Shown here in pieces: positions 1 to 7,263 of a DNA stretch of 14,962 bases. The DNA lies in the NCBI GenBank assembly GCA_036375275.1, contig DASUSF010000286.1:1-14962 (forward strand), given 5' to 3'. Position numbers and translations under genes: made by a program. The notes below the pieces were generated by a model. It was given only the letters and a program-made list of their open reading frames with translations, was not told where the DNA came from and ran no database searches. The DNA comes from DASUSF01 sp036375275 (GTDB lineage Bacteria; Pseudomonadota; Alphaproteobacteria; Geminicoccales; Geminicoccaceae). Numbering within the stretch: the first letter of the stretch is position 1; each line of letters starts with the position of its first letter.

Positions 1-1543
1 CCGCCGAGACGGTCGGATAGGGATCGATCACGACCAGCAGGTCGAGCGCCTCCATCCCCTTCTTGAGGTCACCCTGCCGGGTCTGCGAGTTCGGGGCGTG
101 GCCCATGAACACCATGCCCCGGATGCTGGTCGGCTGGTCGAGGTTCTCCTTGGCCTCGAGGACGCCGTCGTACCAGCGCGACTCCGGGATGCCGGTGGCC
201 TCCATCAGTTCCTTCGAGCCGAAGCGGGCGAGCAGGTCGTCGTACTCGACGTCCCAGACCCGCGCCCAATGCTTCCAGGAGCCCTCGGTGAGGCCGTAGT
301 AGCCGGGCAGGCTGTCCGGCAGGTTGCCGAGGTCGGTGGCGCCCTGCACGTTGTCGTGGCCGCGGAAGATGTTGGCCCCGCCGCCGGCGACGCCGATGTT
401 GCCGAGCGCCAGCTGCAGCGCGCAGTAGGCCCGGGTGTTGTTGTTGCCGGAGTGGTGCTGGGTGCCGCCCATGCACCAGACGAGGGTGCCCGGACGGTTG
501 TTGGCGAGGGTGCGGGCGACCCGCTGGAGCTGCGAGCCCGGCACGCCGGTCACCCGCTCGGTCTCCTCGGGCGTCCACTTCTTGACCTCCTCGCGGACCT
601 GGTCGAGGCCCCAGACCCGCTGCTGGATGTACTGCCTGTCCTCCCAGCCGTTCTCGAAGATGTGCCAGAGGATGCCCCAGACCAGCGCGACGTCGGTGCC
701 GGAGCGGAAGCGCACGTACTCGTCGGCGTGCGCCGCGGTGCGGGTGAAGCGCGGGTCGCAGACGATCAGGGGCGCGTTGTTCTGCTCCTTCGCCTTGAGG
801 ATGTGGAGCATGGCGACCGGGTGCGCCTCGGCCGCATTGCTGCCGATGAACAGCATCGCCCGCGAGTTGTGCATGTCGTTGTAGCTGTTCGTCATGCAGC
901 CGTAGCCCCAGGTGTTGGCCACGCCTGCAACCGTGGTCGAGTGGCAGATCCTTGCCTGGTTGTCGCAGTTGTTCGTGCCCCAGAAGGCCGCGAACTTGCG
1001 GAACAGGTAGGCGCCCTCGTTGCTGTGCTTGGAGCCGCCCATCCAGTAGACGGCGTCGGGGCCGCTGGCCTCGCGGATCTCGAGCAGCTTGTCGCCGATC
1101 TCGTTGATCGCCTGCTGCCAGCTGATCCGCTGGTAGCGCCCGTCGACCATCTTCATCGGGTACTTGAGCCGCCGCTCGCCATGACCGTGCTCGCGCACCG
1201 AAGCGCCCTTGGCGCAGTGCGAGCCGAGGTTGAGCGGGCTGTCGAAGCCCGGCTCCTGCCCGATCCAGACGCCGTTCTCGACCTCGGCCATGACCGTGCA
1301 GCCGACCGAGCAGTGGGTGCAGACCGACTTGATCACCTCGACGTTGCCGGCGGCAGCGCTGGTCTGCGCCTCGGCCCGCCGCACCATGCCGCCCGAGAGC
1401 GTGGCGGCAGCCGCCACGCCGCCGGCGGTGAGGCCGGAGCGGTGGAGGAACGTGCGACGGTCGATCGCGCTGGCGCCGACCCCTGCGAACGCCCGGGCGA
1501 GGCCTCGACCCGCCGCGACGCCGTTGCTCTTCCTGCGAAGCAT
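1..1543 (-). CDS. fdhA: Formate dehydrogenase catalytic (alpha) subunit, Cys-type, 3' end beyond the left edge
   Basis: Molybdenum/tungsten bis-MGD subunit that oxidises formate to CO2, probably on the periplasmic side of the membrane. The first 514 codons are visible and the frame is open to base 1; family members are about 950-1015 residues, so about half is present. The start is ATG at 1543, with AGGAG six bases upstream. The N-terminus carries a Tat signal (DRRTFLHRSG, residues 28-37, then a hydrophobic stretch ending near AEA59). A 4Fe-4S motif is Cys75, Cys78, Cys82 and Cys110. The NQARICHS segment matches the FdnG active site, with Cys200 (codon TGC) where E. coli FdnG has selenocysteine, followed by His201. 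RGHDNVQGATD (about 394-404) is another family motif. It is the last visible gene of a minus-strand set behind the Tat-target and TorD-like genes. Beta and gamma subunits are expected past the left edge but are not seen. The family call is secure; the physiological electron acceptor cannot be told. Confidence 0.94.
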   Translation of the reverse strand, partial: MLRRKSNGVAAGRGLARAFAGVGASAIDRRTFLHRSGLTAGGVAAAATLSGGMVRRAEAQTSAAAGNVEVIKSVCTHCSVGCTVMAEVENGVWIGQEPGFDSPLNLGSHCAKGASVREHGHGERRLKYPMKMVDGRYQRISWQQAINEIGDKLLEIREASGPDAVYWMGGSKHSNEGAYLFRKFAAFWGTNNCDNQARICHSTTVAGVANTWGYGCMTNSYNDMHNSRAMLFIGSNAAEAHPVAMLHILKAKEQNNAPLIVCDPRFTRTAAHADEYVRFRSGTDVALVWGILWHIFENGWEDRQYIQQRVWGLDQVREEVKKWTPEETERVTGVPGSQLQRVARTLANNRPGTLVWCMGGTQHHSGNNNTRAYCALQLALGNIGVAGGGANIFRGHDNVQGATDLGNLPDSLPGYYGLTEGSWKHWARVWDVEYDDLLARFGSKELMEATGIPESRWYDGVLEAKENLDQPTSIRGMVFMGHAPNSQTRQGDLKKGMEALDLLVVIDPYPTVSA

Positions 1544-1571
1544 CGATCTCTCCTGATCTCGGGCGAGCGCT

Positions 1572-1778
1572 CTAGAAGCGCGCCAGCTGGTACGCCTTCC
1601 TGACGTGCTCGGTCTCGCGGTAGCCCTGCGCGGGCGCGCGCTCGATCGCCGCCTCGGCCGGTCCGATCACCGCCGCCGCGGTCGCCGCGGCACCCCCCGC
1701 GACGCCGGTGCCGGCGAGCTTGAGGAAGTCGCGACGCCTGGCCGTCCTGGCCTCCGTCCCCTCCTGCTCCTTGATCAT
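1572..1778 (-). CDS. Formate dehydrogenase region Tat-target small protein (TIGR02811-like)
   Basis: A 68-residue protein with a twin-arginine signal (RRRDFLK, residues 14-20), a small-residue hydrophobic core (about 21-43) and a C-terminal tail GYRETEHVRKAYQLARF. That tail and the size fit the 'formate dehydrogenase region TAT target' family, found beside fdhA genes in many proteobacteria. Its role is not established; a small partner in maturation or export of the catalytic subunit has been supposed. I chose ATG at 1778 because GAGGGG lies seven bases upstream; a GTG at 1811 would give 79 residues but has no better ribosome site. It ends 28 bases before the fdhA start and follows the torD-like gene, so it is very probably co-transcribed with both. 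No catalytic residues are apparent. Confidence 0.86.
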   Translation of the reverse strand: MIKEQEGTEARTARRRDFLKLAGTGVAGGAAATAAAVIGPAEAAIERAPAQGYRETEHVRKAYQLARF

Positions 1779-1874
1779 CCCGAATCCCCTCTTCAAGAGC
1801 GATTGCGCCACGCGACGTGTCCCTCCTGCGGCTGGGGCTCGTCGCCCGCCCCATCCGCCGTTCCGGAATCCCGC

Positions 1875-2483
1875 TCAGACCATGTCGAAGGCGGCCTCCT
1901 CGATGGTCACGAAGGTCCTGCCGAGGGTCCCGAGCGGCCGGTAGAGCCGGGCGCTCGCCGCCGCCTCGAGATCCTCGAAGAAGCGCCCGACCCAGGCCCG
2001 GAGGTGGGCGTCGAAGAACGCGCGCTGCCCGACCAGGTCCAGGGGCGGACGGAACCAGCCGAGGATCAGGCCCGCCATCATCTCGCACAGCGCGGCCACG
2101 TGATCTTCCGGCTCCTTGACCTCCGCCGCCCGCGCGATGCCGAGCCGGCTCATGTCGACCCGGAGCTTGGCGAGTGGCTTCTCGTTCAGGAAGCCGGTGA
2201 GGTAGTAGGAGGCGTAGGGGACGAGCTCGCCCCGGGCGAGGCCGATGAACAGGTCGTGGTACTCGCGCGACGCCACCTCGACGGGTGTCTCGCGGGCGCG
2301 GCGGGCGAGCTCACCCACGGCCGTGCCGAGCTCGGTCTCGTTGCCGCCGAGGCCGGCGCTCAGCTGCAGCAGCGCGGCGTCGGGCGGCGCCGCCAGGAAG
2401 CGCGCGAGCAGCTGGTAGTGCTGCGCGCGCACCTCGTCTTCAGCGGGAACCGTGCGCTCGTCCGCGCGTGCTGCTGCGAGCAT
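1875..2483 (-). CDS. TorD/DmsD-family chaperone for formate dehydrogenase
   Basis: Cytoplasmic all-helical chaperone of the TorD family, which binds Tat-exported molybdoenzymes before cofactor loading and export. The 202-residue product shows the family features: EYHDLFIG (74-81), LVPYASYYLTGFLNEKPLA (87-105), RVDMSRLGI (108-116) and EPEDHVAALCEMMAGL (124-139), the last being the TorD-type E-x-x-DH signature. The position directly upstream of the Tat-target gene and fdhA makes FdhA the likely client. The start is uncertain. ATG at 2483 has GAGG six bases upstream and gives a typical length. A TTG at 2522 (215 residues) has AAGAGAG seven bases upstream and is an alternative. The gap to the preceding DUF3306 gene holds an AT-rich, promoter-like stretch, so this gene may head its own transcript. 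Confidence 0.87.
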   Translation of the reverse strand: MLAAARADERTVPAEDEVRAQHYQLLARFLAAPPDAALLQLSAGLGGNETELGTAVGELARRARETPVEVASREYHDLFIGLARGELVPYASYYLTGFLNEKPLAKLRVDMSRLGIARAAEVKEPEDHVAALCEMMAGLILGWFRPPLDLVGQRAFFDAHLRAWVGRFFEDLEAAASARLYRPLGTLGRTFVTIEEAAFDMV

Positions 2484-2550
2484 GCTCGCCCTCGTGGACC
2501 CCCTGACCGAAAGCGACGCCAAGCGCGCGCTCTCTTATAGTTGTTCCAAT

Positions 2551-2579
2551 TTTCTAACGCCGGCGCTCGTGTCCGGCAA
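2551..2579 (-). promoter_or_regulatory. Candidate promoter upstream of torD-like/Tat-target/fdhA
   Basis: Read on the minus strand, TTGCCG (2574-2579) and TAGAAA (2551-2556) are separated by exactly 17 bases, each matching four of six sigma-70 consensus positions. The stretch 2533-2557 is strikingly AT-rich against its surroundings. It lies in the 141-base gap between DUF3306 and the ATG of the chaperone gene (102 bases to the TTG alternative). This is a visual match only; read-through from the DUF3305/DUF3306 genes is equally possible. Confidence 0.3.
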
Positions 2580-2624
2580 GGCCCGCGTTGGCGGACGAAC
2601 GGATTATCGGCGTTTGCTCAAGGC

Positions 2625-3317
2625 TCAGCTGCGCCGCGGCAGCGGGCGGGGGCGCCCCGGCTTCGGCGCCTCCACGCGGTCGTCCCGCGCCGCGGGTCGC
2701 CGCTCGTCTCGAGGGCTGGCGCCGGCGGGAGCCGGCTCGTTGGTGGCCTGGCCGGCGGCCTGAGCGGCCGCAGCGTCGTCGGCGGCCGGTGCAGGACGGG
2801 CCTCGGCGACGTCGGGCGTCGGCGCCGGTTCGGGCGGCTCCGGAGCGGCCGGAGCCGTCTCCTCGATCCGGTTCACGAATCCGCGACCGACCTGGTAGGC
2901 GGTCTTGATGGCGCCCGCCGGGCGCTTCGGGATCGTGTAGTCCTCGCCGTACTCGACCAGGCCGTCCAGCTTGGAGAAGCTCGGGTCCAGCCGCCACAGC
3001 CGGCGCAGCGCCAGCGTGCGCAGCTCCTCCGGCACCCCCGGCCGCATGAACACGGTGAAGTCGGAGCCGCATCGCAGGCTGTCGATGTCCGGCAGGTCGC
3101 GGGGGTCGATCGGCGCTGCGGCGCCGGCGTCGCCGGCGGCCGCGACCGCCCGCGCGCCGCCCGCCGGCTCATCCTCGTCGCCTGGGCCAGGGCGGGCGTC
3201 CTCGGCCGTCCCGGGGTCGGGCTCGGCGTGGCGCGCCTCGGCCTTCCGCCGTGACCAGCGACGGAGGAACCCTCCGGCGCCCTCTCCGTCGTCCGGTCGG
3301 CGGTCGCGCTCAGACAT
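2625..3317 (-). CDS. DUF3306 domain protein, formate dehydrogenase neighbourhood
   Basis: A 230-residue protein of unknown function. The conserved core (about 75-150) contains DIDSLRCGSDFTVFMRPGVP (77-96), LRRLWRLDPSF (104-114) and LDGLVEYGEDYTIP (117-130), which match the DUF3306 family. It is flanked by a charged N-terminal region with RRWSRRKAEAR and by an Ala/Pro/Arg-rich tail of about 80 residues that is probably disordered. No signal peptide, membrane segment or cofactor motif is seen, so a cytoplasmic location is likely. Its start overlaps the end of the DUF3305 gene by 8 bases, implying translational coupling. DUF3305 and DUF3306 genes recur together beside formate dehydrogenase genes in proteobacteria, so a part in enzyme assembly or its control is inferred, not shown. 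Confidence 0.86.
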   Translation of the reverse strand: MSERDRRPDDGEGAGGFLRRWSRRKAEARHAEPDPGTAEDARPGPGDEDEPAGGARAVAAAGDAGAAAPIDPRDLPDIDSLRCGSDFTVFMRPGVPEELRTLALRRLWRLDPSFSKLDGLVEYGEDYTIPKRPAGAIKTAYQVGRGFVNRIEETAPAAPEPPEPAPTPDVAEARPAPAADDAAAAQAAGQATNEPAPAGASPRDERRPAARDDRVEAPKPGRPRPLPRRS

Positions 3318-3894
3318 CGAACCCTCGCCGGCGGAGGACCGGAGCCCCCTGCCCGGGCGACTGCGCGCCGGGCGGCTCCTCCCCCTTGTCGCGCTTGCGC
3401 TTCCGTTTGACGAACGGCTCGTCGACGTGATGGCGGTCGATGAAGGCCTGCACCCACCCGAGCAGGACCGGCGGCATCGCCACCCCCTCGACGATCTCCT
3501 CGCCGCTCTCGAGGTAGCCTTCGGCTTCGTAGGGTGAGGCGGTGACCAGGAACGGCTTGAACTCTTTGCCGGCGGTCGCCGCCGACGGCGCGGTCTTGCG
3601 CAGCACGACGTAGATCACCGGCAGCCGCCCCGAGAGGTTCGCGCGATAGGCCTCCGTCTCCTTCCGGTGCAGCACGAGCGGCAGCGTCGCGGCGTGCCAC
3701 CGCACCCAGCCCCCGCCCCGCATGAGCTCGCGCCAGTCCTCGACCACCGCCGCGCCGGGCAGGACCGCGACCGGCCGCCAGCGCCACTGCTGCCACGGGT
3801 TATCGAGGGCCCGGCGCTCGATCACGACGCCGAGCGGCATGCTGGCGCTGCGTTCCACCGTCATCGGGGGCTGGGGCTGCGTGCCTTCGCTCAT
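3310..3894 (-). CDS. DUF3305 domain protein, formate dehydrogenase neighbourhood
   Basis: A 194-residue protein of unknown function matching the DUF3305 family: MPLGVVIERRALDNPWQQWR (19-38), W-R-P-V-A-V-L just after it, a central LPLVLHRKETEAYRANL block, then PVIYVVLRK and PFLVTASPYEAEGYLESGEE. The C-terminus is a Lys/Arg-rich segment (KRKRKRDKG) followed by a Gly/Pro-rich end. No signal or membrane segment is seen, so it is probably cytoplasmic. It is the first gene of the minus-strand formate dehydrogenase set and overlaps DUF3306 by 8 bases. The ATG at 3894 has no clear Shine-Dalgarno sequence; internal ATGs at codons 11 and 19 are no better supported. It may act with DUF3306 during formate dehydrogenase maturation, by association only. 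Confidence 0.86.
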   Translation of the reverse strand: MSEGTQPQPPMTVERSASMPLGVVIERRALDNPWQQWRWRPVAVLPGAAVVEDWRELMRGGGWVRWHAATLPLVLHRKETEAYRANLSGRLPVIYVVLRKTAPSAATAGKEFKPFLVTASPYEAEGYLESGEEIVEGVAMPPVLLGWVQAFIDRHHVDEPFVKRKRKRDKGEEPPGAQSPGQGAPVLRRRGFDV

Positions 3895-3941
3895 ACCAGG
3901 AGAGCATGTGCGCTCGCCCGGCCTGTGGCAAGACGGGCGGA

Positions 3942-4877
3942 TCAGATCGGTGCGCCGGTCCGCCGCTCGAGGCGGGCGATCATGGCGCCGAGCTCGGCCT
4001 GGTCGATCGCGGACAGGCGCGCGCCCGGCGCGCGCAGCGCCGGATGGTCGATGATCCCGCGCCGATGCAGCACGGCCTTCCGGATCGCGAGCCCGACCCC
4101 GGGCTGCTGCTCGTAGCGGACGATCGGGAGGTAGGCGTCGAACAGGTCGAAGGCGGCCTCGACCTCGCCCTTCCGGTGCAGCTCGTAGACCTGGACCAGG
4201 ACCTCGGGAAAGGCGAAGCCGGTCATCGCGCCGTCCGCGCCCCGCGCCAGCTCGAGCGGATAGTACAGCCCGCCGTTGCCGATCAGGATCGAGACCCGGC
4301 GCTGGCCGCGCTTCTCGGCGTCGCGGATCCGGCTGATCTTCGCCAGCCCCGGGCAGTCCTCGTGCTTGAGGACCACGATCTGCGGGAACAGCCCGACCAG
4401 CCGGTTGAACAGCGGCACCGAGACGTGGACGCCGGTCGCCTGCGGGTAGTCCTGGAAGACCAGCGGGACCCCCTCGCCGATCGCTTCGATCAGCTGGTGG
4501 ACGTAGCCCTCGATCTGCTCGTCGGTGGCGAGCCCCGAGGGAGGCGCGACCATGACCCCGGCGGCGCCGAGCGACATCACGTCGCCGGTGAGCCCGGCGA
4601 CCGCCGCGAGCCCCGGCGCGCTGACCCCGACCACCACCGGGACCTCGCCCGCAACCTGGCGCATCACGTGCTGGACCACGAGGCGCTGCTCGTCCTGGGT
4701 CAGCTTGTGCGCCTCGCCCATCATGCCGAGGACGGTGATGCCGTGCACGCCGGCGTCGATGTAGAAGCCGATCAGCCGCTCGAGGCTCGAGAGGTCGAGC
4801 GCGCCATTGTCCGTGAAGGGTGTCGCGGCGATGATGTAGACCCCCCTGGCCCCCTCATCGAGCAGATGCCCGGCCAT
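3942..4877 (-). CDS. Dihydrodipicolinate synthase / N-acetylneuraminate lyase superfamily aldolase
   Basis: A 311-residue class I pyruvate aldolase of the DapA/NanA superfamily, a cytoplasmic TIM barrel. Family landmarks are ATPFTDNGALD (18-28), the pyruvate-carboxylate loop GMMGE (51-55, replacing the usual GTTGE), Tyr144 in QDYPQATG as the proton-relay tyrosine, and the Schiff-base lysine Lys171 in VVLKHEDCPG. NGGLYYPLELARGADGAMTG (201-220) is the usual late-barrel segment. The start is ATG at 4877 with a perfect AGGAGG eight bases upstream. The frame stays open far beyond this point, but only as antisense of the lyase gene. True lysine-pathway DapA is unlikely given the catabolic setting. 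A sugar-acid or keto-acid aldolase that makes or uses pyruvate fits better. It is divergent from dpaL, whose product is also pyruvate, so a shared pathway is possible. The substrate cannot be read from the sequence. Confidence 0.87.
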   Translation of the reverse strand: MAGHLLDEGARGVYIIAATPFTDNGALDLSSLERLIGFYIDAGVHGITVLGMMGEAHKLTQDEQRLVVQHVMRQVAGEVPVVVGVSAPGLAAVAGLTGDVMSLGAAGVMVAPPSGLATDEQIEGYVHQLIEAIGEGVPLVFQDYPQATGVHVSVPLFNRLVGLFPQIVVLKHEDCPGLAKISRIRDAEKRGQRRVSILIGNGGLYYPLELARGADGAMTGFAFPEVLVQVYELHRKGEVEAAFDLFDAYLPIVRYEQQPGVGLAIRKAVLHRRGIIDHPALRAPGARLSAIDQAELGAMIARLERRTGAPI

Positions 4878-5042
4878 GATGCGGTCCTCCTGCAACCTCG
4901 CCGCCGAGCAGAGCAGAGCCGCGCGGCAGCGGCAAGCCGTTGCGGCCCGCGAGGCGCTACGCCGCCGAGCGCTCGCCCGCCCTTCCCTGAGGCCGGATGG
5001 GCCGGCATGCTGGAGCGAGATCAGGGGGCGAGCGCGCAGCCG
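4878..5042. promoter_or_regulatory. Divergent intergenic region between the aldolase gene and dpaL
   Basis: These 165 bases separate two divergent genes and should hold both promoters. The only clear signal is the AGGAGG of the aldolase gene on the minus strand. There are two copies of GCCGCCGAGC at 4900-4909 and 4961-4970 and a small inverted repeat GCAA-N4-TTGC at 4932-4943; either could be an operator half-site, but short repeats are expected by chance at this GC content. No convincing -35/-10 pair was found, and no regulator gene is adjacent. Confidence 0.35.
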
Positions 5043-6215
5043 ATGAACGATCTGATCCCAGCCGCGTGCCGGCCCGGCGAGGCCCGGTTTCTCCTGAACC
5101 CGCGGGCGAGCGACGCCGCGGTGCCCGGGCCGGCGCTCGAGGACGTGCTGGGCCCGGCCGGCTTCGAGCGGGCCAGGACGGTGATCACCGGCTGGCCGGG
5201 GTACGCGCCGACGCCGCTCCGCTCCCTTCCAGGCCTCGCCAGCGCGATCGGGATCGCGGCGCTCGGGTACAAGGACGAGGGCGGGCGCTTCGGGCTCGCG
5301 AGCTTCAAGGCGCTGGGCGGCGCCTACGCGGTGGCGGAGCTGGTCCGCGAGCGCGGCGCCGGGCTCACCGTCACCTGCGCCACCGACGGCAACCACGGGC
5401 GCTCGGTCGCCTGGGGGGCCCGGACCTTCGGCGCCCGCGCGGTCATCTACATCCACGCCACCGTGAGCGAAGGACGGAAGCGGGCGATCGAGGCCTACGG
5501 CGCCGAGGTCCGGCGCGTCCCGGGGAACTACGACGACAGCGTGCGGCAGGCGGCCGAGGACGCGGCGCGGCATGGCTGGACCGTGGTCTCCGACACCTCG
5601 TACCCCGGCTACACCGAGATCCCGAAGCTGGTCATGCAGGGCTACGGCGTGATGGCGGCGGAGGCCATCGACCAGATCGCGGCCCCGCCGAGCCACGTCT
5701 TCGTCCAGGGCGGTGTCGGCGGGCTCGCCGCCGCGGTCGCGATGCACCTCTGGTGGCGTTACGGGCGCGACCGGCCGCGGCTGGTCGTGGTCGAGCCGGA
5801 GACGGCGGCCTGCCTTCTGGCCAGCTGTGAGGCAGGTCGGCCGGCGGCGGTCGCGGGCGATCTCGAGACGGTGATGGCCGGCCTCTCCTGCGGCGAGCCC
5901 TCGCTGCTCGCCTGGACGGTCCTGGAGCGCGCCGCGCACGCCTTCATGACGGTCCCGGACCACGCCGCCGAGGCGGTGATGCGCCTGCTCGCCGAGCCGA
6001 CCGGCGACGATCCGCCGGTGGTCGCTGGGGAAAGTGCGGTCGCCGGACTCGCCGGGGCGATCGCCGCTGTGGCGGTGCCCGAGGTCGCCGCCCGGCTCGC
6101 GCTCGACCGGAGCAGCCGGGTCCTCGTCTTCGGCACCGAGGGCGCGACCGACCCCGACCTCTACCGGCGGATCGTCGGCCGGACCCCGGAGGCGGTCGAG
6201 GCGAGACAGCAGTGA
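5043..6215 (+). CDS. dpaL: Diaminopropionate ammonia-lyase
   Basis: Cytoplasmic PLP enzyme of fold type II that converts 2,3-diaminopropionate (D or L) to pyruvate and two ammonia. The 390-residue product aligns by eye along its length with E. coli YgeX/DpaL (398 residues): GYAPTPLRSL (53-62), KDEGGRFGLASFKALGGAYA (77-96) with Lys89 in the SFK motif a candidate PLP lysine and Lys77 a second lysine to weigh by alignment, and ATDGNHGRSVAWGA (113-126) with Asp115, equivalent to the catalytic aspartate of the E. coli enzyme. DTSYPGYTEIPKLVMQGYG, a glycine-rich phosphate loop QGGVGG, METVMAGLSCGEPS-like LETVMAGLSCGEPS and the late VLVFGTEGATD segment also match. The stretch between GGAYA and the TDGNHGR loop is shorter than in E. 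coli. The start is ambiguous: ATG 5043 has AGGGGG rather far upstream, and ATG 5007 would add 12 residues. It heads a plus-strand run with an ABC importer, which suggests uptake and breakdown of a diaminopropionate-containing compound. Confidence 0.92.
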   Translation: MNDLIPAACRPGEARFLLNPRASDAAVPGPALEDVLGPAGFERARTVITGWPGYAPTPLRSLPGLASAIGIAALGYKDEGGRFGLASFKALGGAYAVAELVRERGAGLTVTCATDGNHGRSVAWGARTFGARAVIYIHATVSEGRKRAIEAYGAEVRRVPGNYDDSVRQAAEDAARHGWTVVSDTSYPGYTEIPKLVMQGYGVMAAEAIDQIAAPPSHVFVQGGVGGLAAAVAMHLWWRYGRDRPRLVVVEPETAACLLASCEAGRPAAVAGDLETVMAGLSCGEPSLLAWTVLERAAHAFMTVPDHAAEAVMRLLAEPTGDDPPVVAGESAVAGLAGAIAAVAVPEVAARLALDRSSRVLVFGTEGATDPDLYRRIVGRTPEAVEARQQ

Positions 6216-6321
6216 TCCGCGGGGCCACCCCGGCGTGTACAGCCGGATGCGCTCTGCGCTAGAACCATCGATGAGAAGAGCCTGACCGCGCGGGTGGCAC
6301 GGGCCGTGCCTGGGGAGGCCC

Positions 6322-7263
6322 ATGGCAGCGCTGATCCTCCGGCGGATTCTCGCGACCTTCGTCGTCATGACGGTGGTGGCGGTGTTCGTCTTCGGCATGC
6401 TCCATTTCAGCCCCGGCGACCCGGCGGCGATCATCGCGGGCGACCTCGCGACCAGCCAGGACGTCGAGCGGATCCGGGAGAAGCTCGGCCTCAACCAGCC
6501 GATCTGGGAGCAGTTCGTGCGCTGGATCTCGAACGTCCTGGTCGGCGATCTCGGGACCTCGATCTTCAGCGACCTGCCGGTTTCCGCCCTGATCGCGCAG
6601 CGGGTCGAGCCGACCGTGGCGCTGACGCTCACGACGATCGTGTTCTCGGTGCTGATCGCGGTGCCGCTCGGCATAGTCGCCGCCTGGAAGCACGGCTCGC
6701 TGGTCGACCGCCTGGTGATGGGCTTCGCGGTGCTCGGCTTCTCGATGCCGGTGTTCGTGTTCGCCTACATCCTGATCTGGATCTTCGCCGCCAACCTGCA
6801 GCTGCTGCCGGTGATGGGCTACGTCTCGATCTTCGATGACCCGGGGGGCTTCCTCCGCTCGATCGCGATGCCGACGCTGGCGCTCGGGGTCACCTACATC
6901 GCGCTGATCGCCCGCATCACCCGCGCCAGCATGCTGGAGGCGATCAACCAGGACTACATCCGAACCGCCTACGCCAAGGGCGCCTCCATTCCGTCGATCC
7001 TGTTCCGCCACGCGCTCCGCAACGCCTCGGTGCCGATCGTCACCACGATCGGGGTCGGGATCGCGCTCCTGATCGGCGGCGTCGTGGTGACCGAGAGCGT
7101 GTTCGCGATCCCGGGCCTCGGGCGCCTCACCGTGGATGCGATCCTGCGCCGGGACTACCCGGTGATCCAGGGCGTGATCCTGCTGTTCTCCGGGGTCTAC
7201 GTGCTGATCAATCTGTTGATCGACATCGCCTACACCCTGCTGGACCCGAGGATCCGCTACTGA
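6322..7263 (+). CDS. dppB: Peptide/nickel-type ABC transporter permease, DppB-like
   Basis: Inner-membrane permease of the Dpp/Opp class, 313 residues. It starts with the typical ILRRILATFVVMTVVAVFVFG first helix, followed by the family motif FSPGDPAAII (29-38) and the LREKLGLNQPIW-like block IREKLGLNQPIWEQFVRW (51-68). Several further hydrophobic helices follow. The cytoplasmic coupling loop for the ATPase is DYIRTAYAKGASIPSILFRH (211-230). The C-terminus DIAYTLLDPRIRY is standard. GGAGG lies just three bases before the ATG, unusually close. It follows dpaL by 106 bases and its TGA overlaps the dppC ATG by one base. The transported ligand could be a di- or oligopeptide or a modified amino acid; the sequence does not say which. 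Confidence 0.93.
   Translation: MAALILRRILATFVVMTVVAVFVFGMLHFSPGDPAAIIAGDLATSQDVERIREKLGLNQPIWEQFVRWISNVLVGDLGTSIFSDLPVSALIAQRVEPTVALTLTTIVFSVLIAVPLGIVAAWKHGSLVDRLVMGFAVLGFSMPVFVFAYILIWIFAANLQLLPVMGYVSIFDDPGGFLRSIAMPTLALGVTYIALIARITRASMLEAINQDYIRTAYAKGASIPSILFRHALRNASVPIVTTIGVGIALLIGGVVVTESVFAIPGLGRLTVDAILRRDYPVIQGVILLFSGVYVLINLLIDIAYTLLDPRIRY

Noticed and set aside
1..1543. Selenocysteine-type formate dehydrogenase
   Set aside because: The active-site codon is TGC and no in-frame TGA occurs in the visible part.
98..1603. A 501-codon plus-strand frame opposite fdhA
   Set aside because: Val/Ala/Asp/Arg-rich shadow of the formate dehydrogenase gene, which is clearly coding on the minus strand.
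3942..6674. A 910-codon open frame on the minus strand covering the aldolase gene and all of dpaL
   Set aside because: Only the last 311 codons match a family and have a ribosome site (AGGAGG before 4877). The rest is antisense of dpaL, a usual effect of very high GC.
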